This document shows, one piece after another, positions 18,561 to 27,100 of a stretch of DNA of 64,000 nt (positions within the stretch are counted from its first letter, which is position 1; each line of letters opens with the position of its first letter). The notes below the pieces were generated by a model. That model saw only the letters and a list, made by a program, of their open reading frames with translations, made no database searches and had not been told where the DNA came from. This DNA comes from Clostridium transplantifaecale (GTDB lineage: Bacteria > Bacillota > Clostridia > Lachnospirales > Lachnospiraceae), in assembly GCF_900626075.1 (NCBI RefSeq), contig NZ_UYZY01000004.1:186001-250000 (forward strand). Reading direction: 5' to 3'. Both the position numbers and the translations under genes were made by a program.

Positions 18561-20978
18561 ATGGAAAACAATCATTTTGGAAAGCTGACAAAGCGTATGT
18601 ATGATTTCAGAGAGGAACTTCTCGACGCAAGGCCCTATGTTTGCGCGGAACGTGCAGTTCTGACGACGGAGAGTTACCGGCGGCATGCGGATAAACCGGT
18701 TGTCCTGAAGAGGGCTTATATGCTGCAGAACATTCTGGAGCATATGACGGTTTTTATCGAACCGCAGACGCTGATTGCAGGGAACCAGGCATCCGCGAAC
18801 CGTTCCGCCCCCATCTTTCCCGAATATGCGATGGACTGGGTGATTGATGAACTGGATCAATTTGAGAAGAGGGACGGGGATGTCTTTTACATCACGGAGA
18901 AGACAAAGAAAGAGCTTAGGGAACTGGCTCCATACTGGGAACATAACACGACAAAGGATAAGGGCCTTGCGGCAATGCCGGAGCAGAGCCGGATCTTCTA
19001 CGACCTTGGAATTATCAAGGCGGAAGGAAATATCACTTCGGGTGACGCCCATCTTGCAGTGGAGTATGAGAAGGTGCTGAAACTTGGTTTGAAAGATTAT
19101 GAAAAACGAACCCGGGAGGCGATGAAGAGTCTTGAGCTGACCGAGATGGAGAATCTGAAGAAGTTCTATTTTTATCAGGCCATTTTAATTGTCATAGACG
19201 CCGTCAGGAATTTTGCCGCACGCTATGCGAAGCTCGCCCTCTCACAGGCCGGGGCGCTGGAGAACGAAGGAGAGCAAAGGAGAGCCGGAGAGCTTAGGGA
19301 GATGGCGCGTATCCTCTCCAAAGTGCCCTATGAACCGGCGGATACATTTGCCGAGGCAATTCAGTCCATGTGGCTCGTCCATCTGGTGCTCCAGATTGAG
19401 TCCAACGGCCATTCCCTTTCCTACGGAAGAATGGATCAGTACCTGAACCCATTTTACCAGAGGGATCTTGAAAGCGGCAGGGTGACGGAAGAATCAGCCT
19501 GCGAGCTGATGACAAATCTATGGCTTAAAACATTTACAATCAATAAGATCAGAAGCTGGTCCCACACCCAGTTCAGCGCAGGAAGCCCGCTCTACCAGAA
19601 TGTGACGGTCGGAGGGCAGACAGCCGATAAAAAAGACGCGGTCAATCCGATGACTTATCTGATTCTTCGGAGTGTAGCCCAGACGAGGCTGCCCCAGCCG
19701 AACCTGACCGTGCGCTACCATGCCGGCCTGAGTGAGGAATTCATGGGAGAATGCATTGAAGTGGTGCGCCTGGGTTTTGGAATGCCCGCCTTTAACAACG
19801 ATGAGATTATTATTCCATCATTTATTGAAAAGGGGGTAAAGGAGGAGGACGCTTATAATTACAGCGCCATCGGCTGTGTTGAGACGGCGGTTCCGGGAAA
19901 ATGGGGATACCGCTGTACGGGAATGAGTTTCCTTAATTTCCCCAAATCACTTCTGATTGCACTGAACGACGGAGTAGATCCGGAGTCGGGAGTGAAGCTG
20001 TGCGAGGGGGCAGGCCATTTCAGGGATATGACATGTTACGGGGACGTGGAGCGGGCCTGGGATAAGATTATCAGGATCTTCACAAAACACAGTGTCATTA
20101 TCGAAACCTGCTGTGATATGGTTCTGGAAGAAACCGTACCCGACGTGCTCTGCTCTTCCCTGGTGGAAGACTGCATCGGCAGAGGAAAGACCCTGAAGGA
20201 AGGCGGCGCCGTTTATGACTTTATCAGCGGCCTTCAGGTGGGGATTGCTAATATGGCGGACTCCCTTGCCGCTGTTAAGAAATGTGTGTTTGAAGATAAA
20301 TGTTTTACGGCCGGGGAACTGTGGGACGCCCTGATGAACAACTTTGAGGGGGAGAAGGGAAACTGGATCAGAAACCAGCTCCTGGCGGCCCCGAAGTACG
20401 GCAATGACGAGGATTATGTGGATTCCCTGATCCGCAGCGCCTATGACGTCTATATTGACGAAATTAAAAAATACCACAACACCCGCTACGGCAGAGGCCC
20501 TGTGGGCGGTGTCTACTATGCGGGAACCTCCTCCATATCGGCCAACGTGGGCCAGGGTATGGGGACGTTAGCCACACCGGACGGAAGGAAGGCCAGGGAA
20601 CCGCTGGCGGAAGGCTGTTCCCCGAGCCATGGGATGGACCGGAAAGGACCGACGGCCGTCTTTAAGACCGTTGCCAAACTGCCCACAAAAGAGATTACCG
20701 GAGGAGTTCTGTTAAACCAGAAGGTGACGCCGCAGCTCCTCTCAAAACCGGAAGACAGGATGAAGCTCACGATGCTGCTGCGGACATTTTTCAACCGCCT
20801 CCACGGCTATCACGTCCAGTACAATGTTGTATCAAGGGAGACACTTAAAGCGGCGCAGAAAAATCCGGAAGAGTACCGCGACCTGATCGTCCGCGTTGCC
20901 GGGTATTCGGCATTCTTTAATGCATTGTCACGTCAGACGCAGGATGATATTATAGAGAGGACGGAGCAAAGTCTGTAA
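18561..20978 (+). CDS. Glycyl radical enzyme of the PflD/YbiW (diol-dehydratase-like) type
   Basis: Large radical enzyme of about 805 residues. The catalytic cysteine lies in SAIGCVET (C439 from this start), with the CxE pair typical of dehydratase-type enzymes; true pyruvate formate-lyases have two adjacent Cys. The radical glycine is G781 in VRVAGYSAFFNAL near the C-terminus. Start ATG 18561 is preferred over 18555 because GAGGAGG (18546-18552) ends only two bases before the latter. With an FSA-type aldolase and a ROK kinase directly downstream, it resembles clusters in which a PflD/YbiW-like enzyme acts on a phosphorylated sugar derivative. I recall 1,5-anhydroglucitol 6-phosphate being described as a substrate in such clusters; other substrates, such as a polyol phosphate, are possible. 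Substrate is inference; family is certain. Confidence 0.93.
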   Translation: MENNHFGKLTKRMYDFREELLDARPYVCAERAVLTTESYRRHADKPVVLKRAYMLQNILEHMTVFIEPQTLIAGNQASANRSAPIFPEYAMDWVIDELDQFEKRDGDVFYITEKTKKELRELAPYWEHNTTKDKGLAAMPEQSRIFYDLGIIKAEGNITSGDAHLAVEYEKVLKLGLKDYEKRTREAMKSLELTEMENLKKFYFYQAILIVIDAVRNFAARYAKLALSQAGALENEGEQRRAGELREMARILSKVPYEPADTFAEAIQSMWLVHLVLQIESNGHSLSYGRMDQYLNPFYQRDLESGRVTEESACELMTNLWLKTFTINKIRSWSHTQFSAGSPLYQNVTVGGQTADKKDAVNPMTYLILRSVAQTRLPQPNLTVRYHAGLSEEFMGECIEVVRLGFGMPAFNNDEIIIPSFIEKGVKEEDAYNYSAIGCVETAVPGKWGYRCTGMSFLNFPKSLLIALNDGVDPESGVKLCEGAGHFRDMTCYGDVERAWDKIIRIFTKHSVIIETCCDMVLEETVPDVLCSSLVEDCIGRGKTLKEGGAVYDFISGLQVGIANMADSLAAVKKCVFEDKCFTAGELWDALMNNFEGEKGNWIRNQLLAAPKYGNDEDYVDSLIRSAYDVYIDEIKKYHNTRYGRGPVGGVYYAGTSSISANVGQGMGTLATPDGRKAREPLAEGCSPSHGMDRKGPTAVFKTVAKLPTKEITGGVLLNQKVTPQLLSKPEDRMKLTMLLRTFFNRLHGYHVQYNVVSRETLKAAQKNPEEYRDLIVRVAGYSAFFNALSRQTQDDIIERTEQSL

Positions 20979-21029
20979 GGAACGGATGCAGCGGGCAAAA
21001 GCACAATTAAAGCGGAGGATACAAAAATT

Positions 21030-21707
21030 ATGGAATTTTTATTTGACACAGCCAACATAGAGGACATCAGAAAATACAGCGCCATCTATCCGATCACGGG
21101 CGTTACCAGCAATCCTTCCATCATTAAAAAGGAGGGTAAAATCGACTTTTACAGCCATTTCAGGGAAATCAGGTCACTGATCGGCATGGAACGCTCCCTG
21201 CATATCCAGCTTACGGCGCCGGATGAGGCGACGATGATGAGGGAGGCCGACGCCGTACTGAACCGGGTGGATGACCGGGTATTCATCAAAGTTCCCACGA
21301 ATGAGACGGGATTGAAGGTGATGAGGGCTCTTAAAAATGAAAAGGCCGGAGTCACCGCTACGGCCGTGTACTCGAAAATCCAGGGTTATCTCGCGCTGGA
21401 GGCAGGGGCCGATTTCATAGCGCCATACTATAACCGCATGGAAAATCTGGATATCGACTCCTTTGATACCATCGCGTCTCTGGCAGAACAGATTAGAAAT
21501 TACGGCTATAAGACGAAAATACTGGCGGCCAGTTTTAAAAATATTGCACAGGTAAACGCGGCTTTCGCGGCCGGCGCCCAGACGGCGACGCTGCCTCCGG
21601 AGCTTCTGCATGAGGCGATGGGAATGGCGGCTATCGGAAAGGCCGTGGATGATTTCCATAATGACTGGGAGAGTGTGTTTGGGAACCGGGATCTGACACA
21701 GCTGTAA
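21030..21707 (+). CDS. Fructose-6-phosphate-aldolase-like (FSA/TalC) transaldolase-family protein
   Basis: 225-residue small transaldolase-family protein. The N-terminus MEFLFDTANIEDIRKYS and the motif GVTSNPSIIKKEG are diagnostic. The Schiff-base lysine is K87 in RVFIKVPTNETG. A Tyr-containing APYYNRMENL segment is present where FSA enzymes carry their catalytic Tyr and transaldolases carry Phe. It would cleave a ketose 6-phosphate, or its 1-deoxy form, into glyceraldehyde 3-phosphate and dihydroxyacetone or hydroxyacetone. It lies 51 bases after the glycyl radical enzyme gene, with GCGGAGG upstream of the ATG, clearly in the same operon. Confidence 0.9.
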   Translation: MEFLFDTANIEDIRKYSAIYPITGVTSNPSIIKKEGKIDFYSHFREIRSLIGMERSLHIQLTAPDEATMMREADAVLNRVDDRVFIKVPTNETGLKVMRALKNEKAGVTATAVYSKIQGYLALEAGADFIAPYYNRMENLDIDSFDTIASLAEQIRNYGYKTKILAASFKNIAQVNAAFAAGAQTATLPPELLHEAMGMAAIGKAVDDFHNDWESVFGNRDLTQL

Positions 21708-21776
21708 AAATGTGCCGCCGTCCGAAGTGATGCGTTTTTAAACATGGGACTGAAGTGTAATAAAAGGGGAGACAGG

Positions 21777-22694
21777 ATGAAATATCTTGTGATAGACATT
21801 GGGGGATCTTTTATAAAATATGCGCTGATGGATGAGGCGTACAATGTGATGATGACCGATCAGCTTCCCACACCGAAGGAGGGGCGGGAGGTTCTGATCG
21901 AGGCCATCGGAGGACTTTACGATAAGTTTGCCGGGGAGATAGGCGGCATGGCGCTGGCGGCTCCGGGAATTATAGACAGTGAAAAAGGTTATTTTTATAC
22001 CGGGGGAGCGCTGCGGTATAATGAAGGTTTTGCCATGAAGGAGGCGCTTTTAAAGCGCTGTCCGACCAGAATCCATATTGAGAATGACGGAAAGTGCGCC
22101 GCTATGGCCGAGGCGGAGCTGGGCAGTCTGTCCGATGTGGAAAACGGCGTGGTGCTGGTGCTTGGCACAATGATAGGCGGAGGGATTATCGCAGGCGGAA
22201 AACTCTATAAGGGAAGCCACTTTTCGGCGGGAGAGGTATCCTTTGTCTGTACGGCAGGGACGGAGCGGCCCGATGCCGGGAATATCTGGGGCAACCGCTG
22301 CGGAGGCGTGTCCCTGGCAAAGCGAGTGGCGGAGAAAAAGAAGATTCCATACAGCGAGATGGATGGAAAAAGAGTTTTTCAACTTGCCGGAGATGGGGAC
22401 GAGGAGACGCTGCAATGTCTGGATGACTATACAAAAGAGATTGCTGTCCAGATATTTAATCTCCAGAACATCCTGGATCCGGAGCGGTTCGCTATTGGAG
22501 GCGGCATCAGCGGCCAGCCTCTGCTGATGAAGTATATTGAAAAGAACCTGGACGAGATATACAGTGGGTTTACCTATATTGTCAGAAGAGCGGAAGTAGT
22601 GACCTGCCAGTATCTGAATGCGTCAAATCTGCTGGGCGCTCTTGTCTGTTTTATGAAAGAGGAACAGGAATCAATAGAAAGAAATAGGAAGTAA
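21777..22694 (+). CDS. ROK-family sugar kinase without the zinc motif
   Basis: 305-residue ROK kinase. The ATP-binding start is DIGGSFIKYALMD, the catalytic region GMALAAPGIID, the sugar-binding segment IENDGKCAAMAEAELG, and the second phosphate motif GTMIGGGIIAGGKL. The usual CxCGxxGCxE zinc loop is missing; instead the segment reads GTERPDAGNIWGNRCGG. Such forms occur among beta-glucoside and amino-sugar kinases. Start ATG 21777 follows AGGGGAGACAGG. It is the last gene of the radical-enzyme operon and would phosphorylate the incoming sugar-like substrate; the substrate is unknown. Confidence 0.88.
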   Translation: MKYLVIDIGGSFIKYALMDEAYNVMMTDQLPTPKEGREVLIEAIGGLYDKFAGEIGGMALAAPGIIDSEKGYFYTGGALRYNEGFAMKEALLKRCPTRIHIENDGKCAAMAEAELGSLSDVENGVVLVLGTMIGGGIIAGGKLYKGSHFSAGEVSFVCTAGTERPDAGNIWGNRCGGVSLAKRVAEKKKIPYSEMDGKRVFQLAGDGDEETLQCLDDYTKEIAVQIFNLQNILDPERFAIGGGISGQPLLMKYIEKNLDEIYSGFTYIVRRAEVVTCQYLNASNLLGALVCFMKEEQESIERNRK

Positions 22695-22696
22695 TA

Positions 22697-22732
22697 GGAA
22701 AGCCCCAGCTGCAAAACAGCCTGGGGCTTTCC
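22697..22732 (+). terminator. Terminator after the ROK kinase gene
   Basis: Perfect 12-bp stem (22697-22708 with 22721-22732) around a 12-base loop, just after the stop codon. It lies between convergent genes and may serve both. Confidence 0.8.
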
Positions 22733-22743
22733 GTATATTTATG

Positions 22744-23193
22744 CTATTCTTTTCGTTCCGCCATATAGTGCTCAACTTCGCCGGCAGTCAGTTTCCGGAT
22801 CCTGGTGTGTGGGTATTCCCGATACGGTTCCGCCGTATAAACAGGTACCATCCGTTTGCACGTCTTGTCTCTGTTCTTTTGAAGGTAAAGACGCAGACTT
22901 TCCGCGTCCTCAAAAATCTTATAGGAGGCCCTGCCGGTTCCGCTTTTAAGCTCATAGATACCGCAGGGCTTTTTTGACGTGTAATCTGCGGTGCGAAGGT
23001 AAAGCGCTGCGATTTCGGCGGACTTAAACGGGAAATTCCACCTCTGTAAATTCCGGACCGGATCATGTTCAATACAGATGCAGCGGCCGCAGGTCCCACA
23101 AATGTACTGCGTATGGTTTTGCAGACAGCCGCGCGGTTTCAAAAGCGGAGTAATCCTGCTGTTTTCGGAATAACATTCCTGACATCGGGGCAT
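22744..23193 (-). CDS. Uncharacterised cysteine-rich protein with two possible zinc-binding knuckles
   Basis: 149 residues, not recognised as a named family. Two Cys pairs near the N-terminus, MPRCQECYSEN and YICGTCGRCICIEHD, look like a zinc ribbon; the rest is mixed charged and aromatic with no membrane span. The start has AATGGAGATATG on the minus strand (binding site GGAGAT). It is encoded alone between the kinase operon (convergent) and an exported protein gene on the same strand, 28 bases away, so it may be co-transcribed with the next two genes. No function is proposed. Confidence 0.6.
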   Translation of the reverse strand: MPRCQECYSENSRITPLLKPRGCLQNHTQYICGTCGRCICIEHDPVRNLQRWNFPFKSAEIAALYLRTADYTSKKPCGIYELKSGTGRASYKIFEDAESLRLYLQKNRDKTCKRMVPVYTAEPYREYPHTRIRKLTAGEVEHYMAERKE

Positions 23194-23221
23194 AGCATAT
23201 CTCCATTCTGTATGTATCGTT

Positions 23222-24133
23222 TTATTTTTTCCTGAAACGTTTTCTAAGCCGGATCCCCAGGATGGTACTGATAAGGAAGATTATGGCAAAAACGGCGATA
23301 AGCGGCCAGAAATGGGAGCGGTAACTTCCTTCTCCGGTTTCTCTTGTCCGGTTATCCGGTTCTTCCGCACGGCCGTCGTCTGCAGCGGCCATCGTTTTTC
23401 CCACTCCGTCAGTTACTGAGACGGCCTGGCTTTCCGGTGTTCCGGCAGCCTCTGCATCAGAAGTATCAGCCGCCTTTTCCCAGACGGTTTTTTTCACGGT
23501 GGTTCCATCCTCCTGGCGTATGTGCGCGACGATCATATCACTGCCGATGGAGTTAAAGTCGTTTATGGATCCGCCGGAATGGATAAAAACTTCCCAGGCG
23601 GCCGCCGTGCCGCCCTTGTCTTTTTCAGGCAGAAGCTCCAGTGTTTCCGGATCGGTTCCGCTCACCTCATAGGGGCCCCAGACGGCATCCCAGATATCGC
23701 CCTTTTTGTCCAGGGACAGAAGGACGAAGTCGCCTTTTTCCGGCCGGGTTTTGCCATGGTAGGAAATCAGGTAGGAGAAAATCTGTCCGTCATAGCCGGT
23801 CAGATCGGCGGTCAATGAGGCCGGAATTTCATCAACCGGCAGCATTCGGTCTATAACACTTTTCTCAGCGCCTTCCGGACCGCAGGTAAAAGCGTGGTTT
23901 ACCGTCACCCGGCACAGGGTTCCGTCTATCTCTTCAATTGTACCGATGATAAGCGCATTCTGTTCTCCGTGCCACATTCCATATTCGGCGTCGTGGGCCA
24001 GGGCGGTGAGCGTAAAGGCAAGGCACAGCAGGAGACTGAGGGGCAGGGCGGCTAATTTTCTTACCGCTTTCCTGCGGGCAAAACTGGTGAAAAATGCCAT
24101 AAAATCACGTTTCCTTTCTCTGTCAAAAGTCAT
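23222..24133 (-). CDS. Exported, membrane-anchored protein of unknown function
   Basis: 303 residues as written. A basic N-terminus leads into a hydrophobic segment (LPLSLLLCLAFTLTALA, then HDAEYG), a signal peptide with cleavage after LA(H). The mature part is a beta-rich extracytoplasmic domain, followed by an Ala/Ser/Glu linker and one C-terminal membrane span (FWPLIAVFAIIFLISTILGI) ending in a basic tail (RLRKRFRKK). This is the plan of a stalked surface protein without an LPxTG motif. The real start may be the Met 12 codons later (MAFFTSF, 24098), which follows AAGGAAACG. It is next to a lipoprotein gene on the same strand; the two may act together at the cell surface. Confidence 0.6.
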   Translation of the reverse strand: MTFDRERKRDFMAFFTSFARRKAVRKLAALPLSLLLCLAFTLTALAHDAEYGMWHGEQNALIIGTIEEIDGTLCRVTVNHAFTCGPEGAEKSVIDRMLPVDEIPASLTADLTGYDGQIFSYLISYHGKTRPEKGDFVLLSLDKKGDIWDAVWGPYEVSGTDPETLELLPEKDKGGTAAAWEVFIHSGGSINDFNSIGSDMIVAHIRQEDGTTVKKTVWEKAADTSDAEAAGTPESQAVSVTDGVGKTMAAADDGRAEEPDNRTRETGEGSYRSHFWPLIAVFAIIFLISTILGIRLRKRFRKK

Positions 24134-24137
24134 CAGG

Positions 24138-24872
24138 TCAGCGGTTTATCCCGGTCAGACGGCATAGCGTATCAAGAAGCTGCGAAAGGGACTCCTCGCT
24201 TTCACCGTATTCCGCAATATGTTCAATGCCCAGAAGTTCTTCAGCGCTTTCAGCGGTGAGGCTTTCGCTCTCTTTAACTCCGCCGCCGTCGGACGGATAA
24301 TCCCAGCGGACTTCCCCGCAGTTCTCAATCAGAGCCAGGAGGCAGCCTGCGGCCTGGTACATGCGCCTGGTATCAGGTTTGTTTTTAAAATGGATCATGT
24401 AGGTGTAAGGTTCCTCCGAGGTTTGAAGTTCAGTGGTTCTTTCTTCCTTTATGTTGAAACAGTCGGACAGCAGGCCGAACAGACGGCCGTCCGCTGAGGC
24501 GTCACCGATGTACTTATTCTTTGCCTGGTAAAGTTCTTTGCTGTACAGAGGGGGCAGGCTGTAGATCGCAAAGACGGTCCCCAGTGAGGCAGGCTCCCCC
24601 TTTTCCACCTTCCCGTTCCATACGATGCGGGCGGTGTCACCCGGTTTCAGAACGGGAACCTCATTGGTGGAGAGGACGGTATCCGAGAGCGCGATGACGG
24701 ACGCCTTTTTTAGAATTTCTTCCCCCTTAAACGGTTCCACAGTGTATCCGTCCTCCGTGACTTTCGTGACCACGGCATTAAAATACTCATTTCCCTTTCC
24801 AGAGCAGGCTGAGAGGGACAGGGACACAAATACAGATAGTATGGACAGAACGGCAGCTTGTTTCAGCTTCAT
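24138..24872 (-). CDS. Lipoprotein with a C-terminal DUF4825-like domain
   Basis: 244 residues. The N-terminus has a lipoprotein signal with lipobox LSAC (C23). Residues about 28-110 form a small beta domain (VTKVTEDGYTVEPF, VIALSDTVL, LKPGDTARIVWNG) like the DUF3221/OB-type domains of Bacillus lipoproteins. From about 118 the sequence KNKYIGDASADGRLFGLLSD, YMIHFKNKPDT and AAGCLLALIENCGEVRWDY matches the DUF4825 pattern as I recall it. The role is unknown; such proteins sit on the outer face of the membrane and are sometimes linked to BlaR-type sensors, none of which is nearby. The stop is four bases from the next gene, so the pair is an operon. Confidence 0.7.
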   Translation of the reverse strand: MKLKQAAVLSILSVFVSLSLSACSGKGNEYFNAVVTKVTEDGYTVEPFKGEEILKKASVIALSDTVLSTNEVPVLKPGDTARIVWNGKVEKGEPASLGTVFAIYSLPPLYSKELYQAKNKYIGDASADGRLFGLLSDCFNIKEERTTELQTSEEPYTYMIHFKNKPDTRRMYQAAGCLLALIENCGEVRWDYPSDGGGVKESESLTAESAEELLGIEHIAEYGESEESLSQLLDTLCRLTGINR

Positions 24873-25277
24873 ATCATAACTCCCCTTTCACCCGGCAGTT
24901 CCGCCGCAGCGGATACCGGTAGACTCATATTGTTATTTTAAACTATTTGAAGCCATGATCCTATTACAGCCATCCTAAGAATTCTTACATTTCTTTTTCT
25001 GTTTTACATTAATTTCATGCGGATTTCTAGTTGTAAAATCTTTTTTTCCTGCCGCAGTTTTCTGGTGAAGCTGAAAATCCTCTGCCTGTCTGCCTGCCGG
25101 TTCTTTTATCGGTGAATTTTTGTGTTTTGCGGAACCACAAATGTTTTACAGGAGTTTACAAAGGTTTCACTGCACCCGGCAGTTGTATTTTACATAAGAT
25201 TGATACAATGAAACTCGTAATCAGAAAAATCAAAGGGATGGATAAAAAAATTTGAGATGAAAAAGGAGAGAAAAAGT
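24873..25277 (+). promoter_or_regulatory. Control region of the phosphonate operon with Pho-box-like repeats
   Basis: A 405-base gap. Three direct repeats TTTACA (25145), TTTACA (25155) and TTTCAC (25165) are spaced ten bases apart, and a further TTTACA lies at 25189. The Bacillus PhoP box is built of TT(A/C/T)ACA-type hexamers with four to six bases between them, so this agrees with control by phosphate starvation. TACAAT at 25204-25209 would serve as the -10. Similar hexamers recur at about 25002-25018. Confidence 0.55.
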
Positions 25278-26282
25278 ATGGTTATCAGACGATTGGCAGC
25301 GCTTGGAATGGCATGTATGGCAGTTGTATCCATGATAGGATGCGGCACACAGACTTCGGGAGAAGCAGGAACACAGGGGACGGAACCTGTACAGCAGGCA
25401 GAGACGGAGTCTGTACAGGAAGCGGCAGGTGAAGCGGCGGCTTCTTACAGAGATACGGTAAAGGAACTTGTCATCTGCTATCTTCCCAATGAGGCAAGTG
25501 AGGAATATGCAGAGTACAGAAATATGATAGAAGGCGATATGTCGGAGGCGCTCGGAGTCAAAGTGACGGAGGTTAATGCGGCGGATTACAATGCAGCCGT
25601 GGAGGCGATGAGGACAGGCAAAGCCGATATCGTGTATTTCGGGCCGGTTTCTTATGTGCAGGCATCGGAGAGATCCGGAGCGGAAGCGCTTGTAACCCCG
25701 GCACCCGGCGGAGACAAATCCCAGGCTGGCTATACGTCTAAGATTATTGTGAAAACCGACAGCGATATCCAGTCATTGGAAGATCTGGAAGGCAGAACAT
25801 TTGCCTTTGTGGATCCATCCTCGACTTCGGGAAACTATGTTCCGACACTGGAGCTTATGAACACATTTGAGGGAACTTCAAATGAAGATTTCCACACGAA
25901 CGGGAAATTCTTCTCTTCCGTCATTTTTTCCGGCAAACACCAGAATGGGCTTCAGTCGGTGATTAACGGGGATGTTGACGCGGCTCCGATTGCATCGGAT
26001 ATTCTCTCCAGTGAGCTTGCCAGCGGCCGTGTGTCTGAAGACCAGTTCCGCGTCATCCACGAGTCGCCCCATATTCCGTCCTCACCGATGGGTATCCGGG
26101 GAGATCTGCCTGAAGATTTAAAGCAGGCGGTAAAGGAATTTATGCTGAATTATAAAAACCCGGATTATTTTCAATATATGCTCGGCTTTGACCCGGAAAA
26201 GAACGCCTCCTTTGTGGAAGCGTACGACAGCGATTACGACTATGTGAGAGACCTGATGGCGAAAGTAATCCCGGAAGAATAA
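25278..26282 (+). CDS. phnD: Phosphonate/phosphite ABC transporter substrate-binding lipoprotein
   Basis: 334-residue lipoprotein that captures phosphonates outside the membrane. The lipobox is MIGC (about C23). The PhnD fold is seen in YRDTVKELVICYLPNEASEE, NAADYNAAVEAMRTGKADIV and YFGPVSYVQA, and in the second lobe TFAFVDPSSTSGNYVPTLEL and the loop HESPHIPSSPMGIRGDLPED. Start ATG 25278 follows AAAGGAGAG; the in-frame ATG at 25257 lies before that site. First gene of the long phn operon. Confidence 0.93.
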   Translation: MVIRRLAALGMACMAVVSMIGCGTQTSGEAGTQGTEPVQQAETESVQEAAGEAAASYRDTVKELVICYLPNEASEEYAEYRNMIEGDMSEALGVKVTEVNAADYNAAVEAMRTGKADIVYFGPVSYVQASERSGAEALVTPAPGGDKSQAGYTSKIIVKTDSDIQSLEDLEGRTFAFVDPSSTSGNYVPTLELMNTFEGTSNEDFHTNGKFFSSVIFSGKHQNGLQSVINGDVDAAPIASDILSSELASGRVSEDQFRVIHESPHIPSSPMGIRGDLPEDLKQAVKEFMLNYKNPDYFQYMLGFDPEKNASFVEAYDSDYDYVRDLMAKVIPEE

Positions 26283-26308
26283 TTACGGGCAGTAAAAGGA
26301 GAGGGATC

Positions 26309-27100
26309 ATGGAAGCGGTATTACAGGTAGAACGGTTAACTAAGACATATCCGGGCAACTCCGCCCCTTCGCTGAAAAATGCGGGGTTCGCCCTGAAAAA
26401 GGGTGAGATTGCAGGAGTTATCGGACCCTCCGGAGCGGGTAAATCAACTCTTTTAAGGTGTATTAACCGCCTGATTGAGGCCAGTGACGGCGCAGTTTTT
26501 ATTGAGGGCGATGAGATTACCGGAGCATCCCAGAAACAGGTGAAAAACATCCGCCGCAGGGTCGGGATGATCTTCCAGCATTACAATTTGGTGGGACGTC
26601 TCACCGTAATGCAGAATGTGATGCACGGACGCCTGGGCTATATGAGTACGGTAGACGGCATCCTGGGACGCTATACGGAGGAAGATAAACGTCACGCCCT
26701 GGAGCTCCTCCGGAAAACAGGCCTTGAAACTATGATTTACCACAGGGCGGGCGAGCTTTCAGGAGGCCAGAAACAGAGAGTGGGTATCGTAAGGGCGCTG
26801 ATGCAGGAACCATCCATCTTACTCTGCGATGAGCCGATAGCTTCCCTTGATCCGGCCAGCGCCCTGGTGGTCATGGAAATGATCCGCTCACTGTGCAGGG
26901 AGAGAAATATCGCCTGTCTGGTGAACCTCCATCAGGTGGATGTGGCTAAAAAATTCTGCGATAGGATTATCGGAATGCACGGGGGAGGGATTGTTTACGA
27001 CGGTCCGTCCTGGGAACTGCAGGATTCGGTCATTGAAAAGATATACGGTAAACCGATCGATCAACTGATGCTGGGAGGTGAAGGCCATGGCGGGAGATAA
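26309..27100 (+). CDS. phnC: Phosphonate ABC transporter ATP-binding protein
   Basis: 263-residue ABC ATPase energising phosphonate uptake. Walker A is GPSGAGKSTLL, signature LSGGQKQRVGIVRAL, Walker B ILLCDEPIASLDP, with the PhnC-typical HYNLVGRLTVMQNVMHGRLG region between. ATG follows AAAGGAGAGGG. Its 3' end overlaps phnE by 14 bases. Confidence 0.95.
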   Translation: MEAVLQVERLTKTYPGNSAPSLKNAGFALKKGEIAGVIGPSGAGKSTLLRCINRLIEASDGAVFIEGDEITGASQKQVKNIRRRVGMIFQHYNLVGRLTVMQNVMHGRLGYMSTVDGILGRYTEEDKRHALELLRKTGLETMIYHRAGELSGGQKQRVGIVRALMQEPSILLCDEPIASLDPASALVVMEMIRSLCRERNIACLVNLHQVDVAKKFCDRIIGMHGGGIVYDGPSWELQDSVIEKIYGKPIDQLMLGGEGHGGR

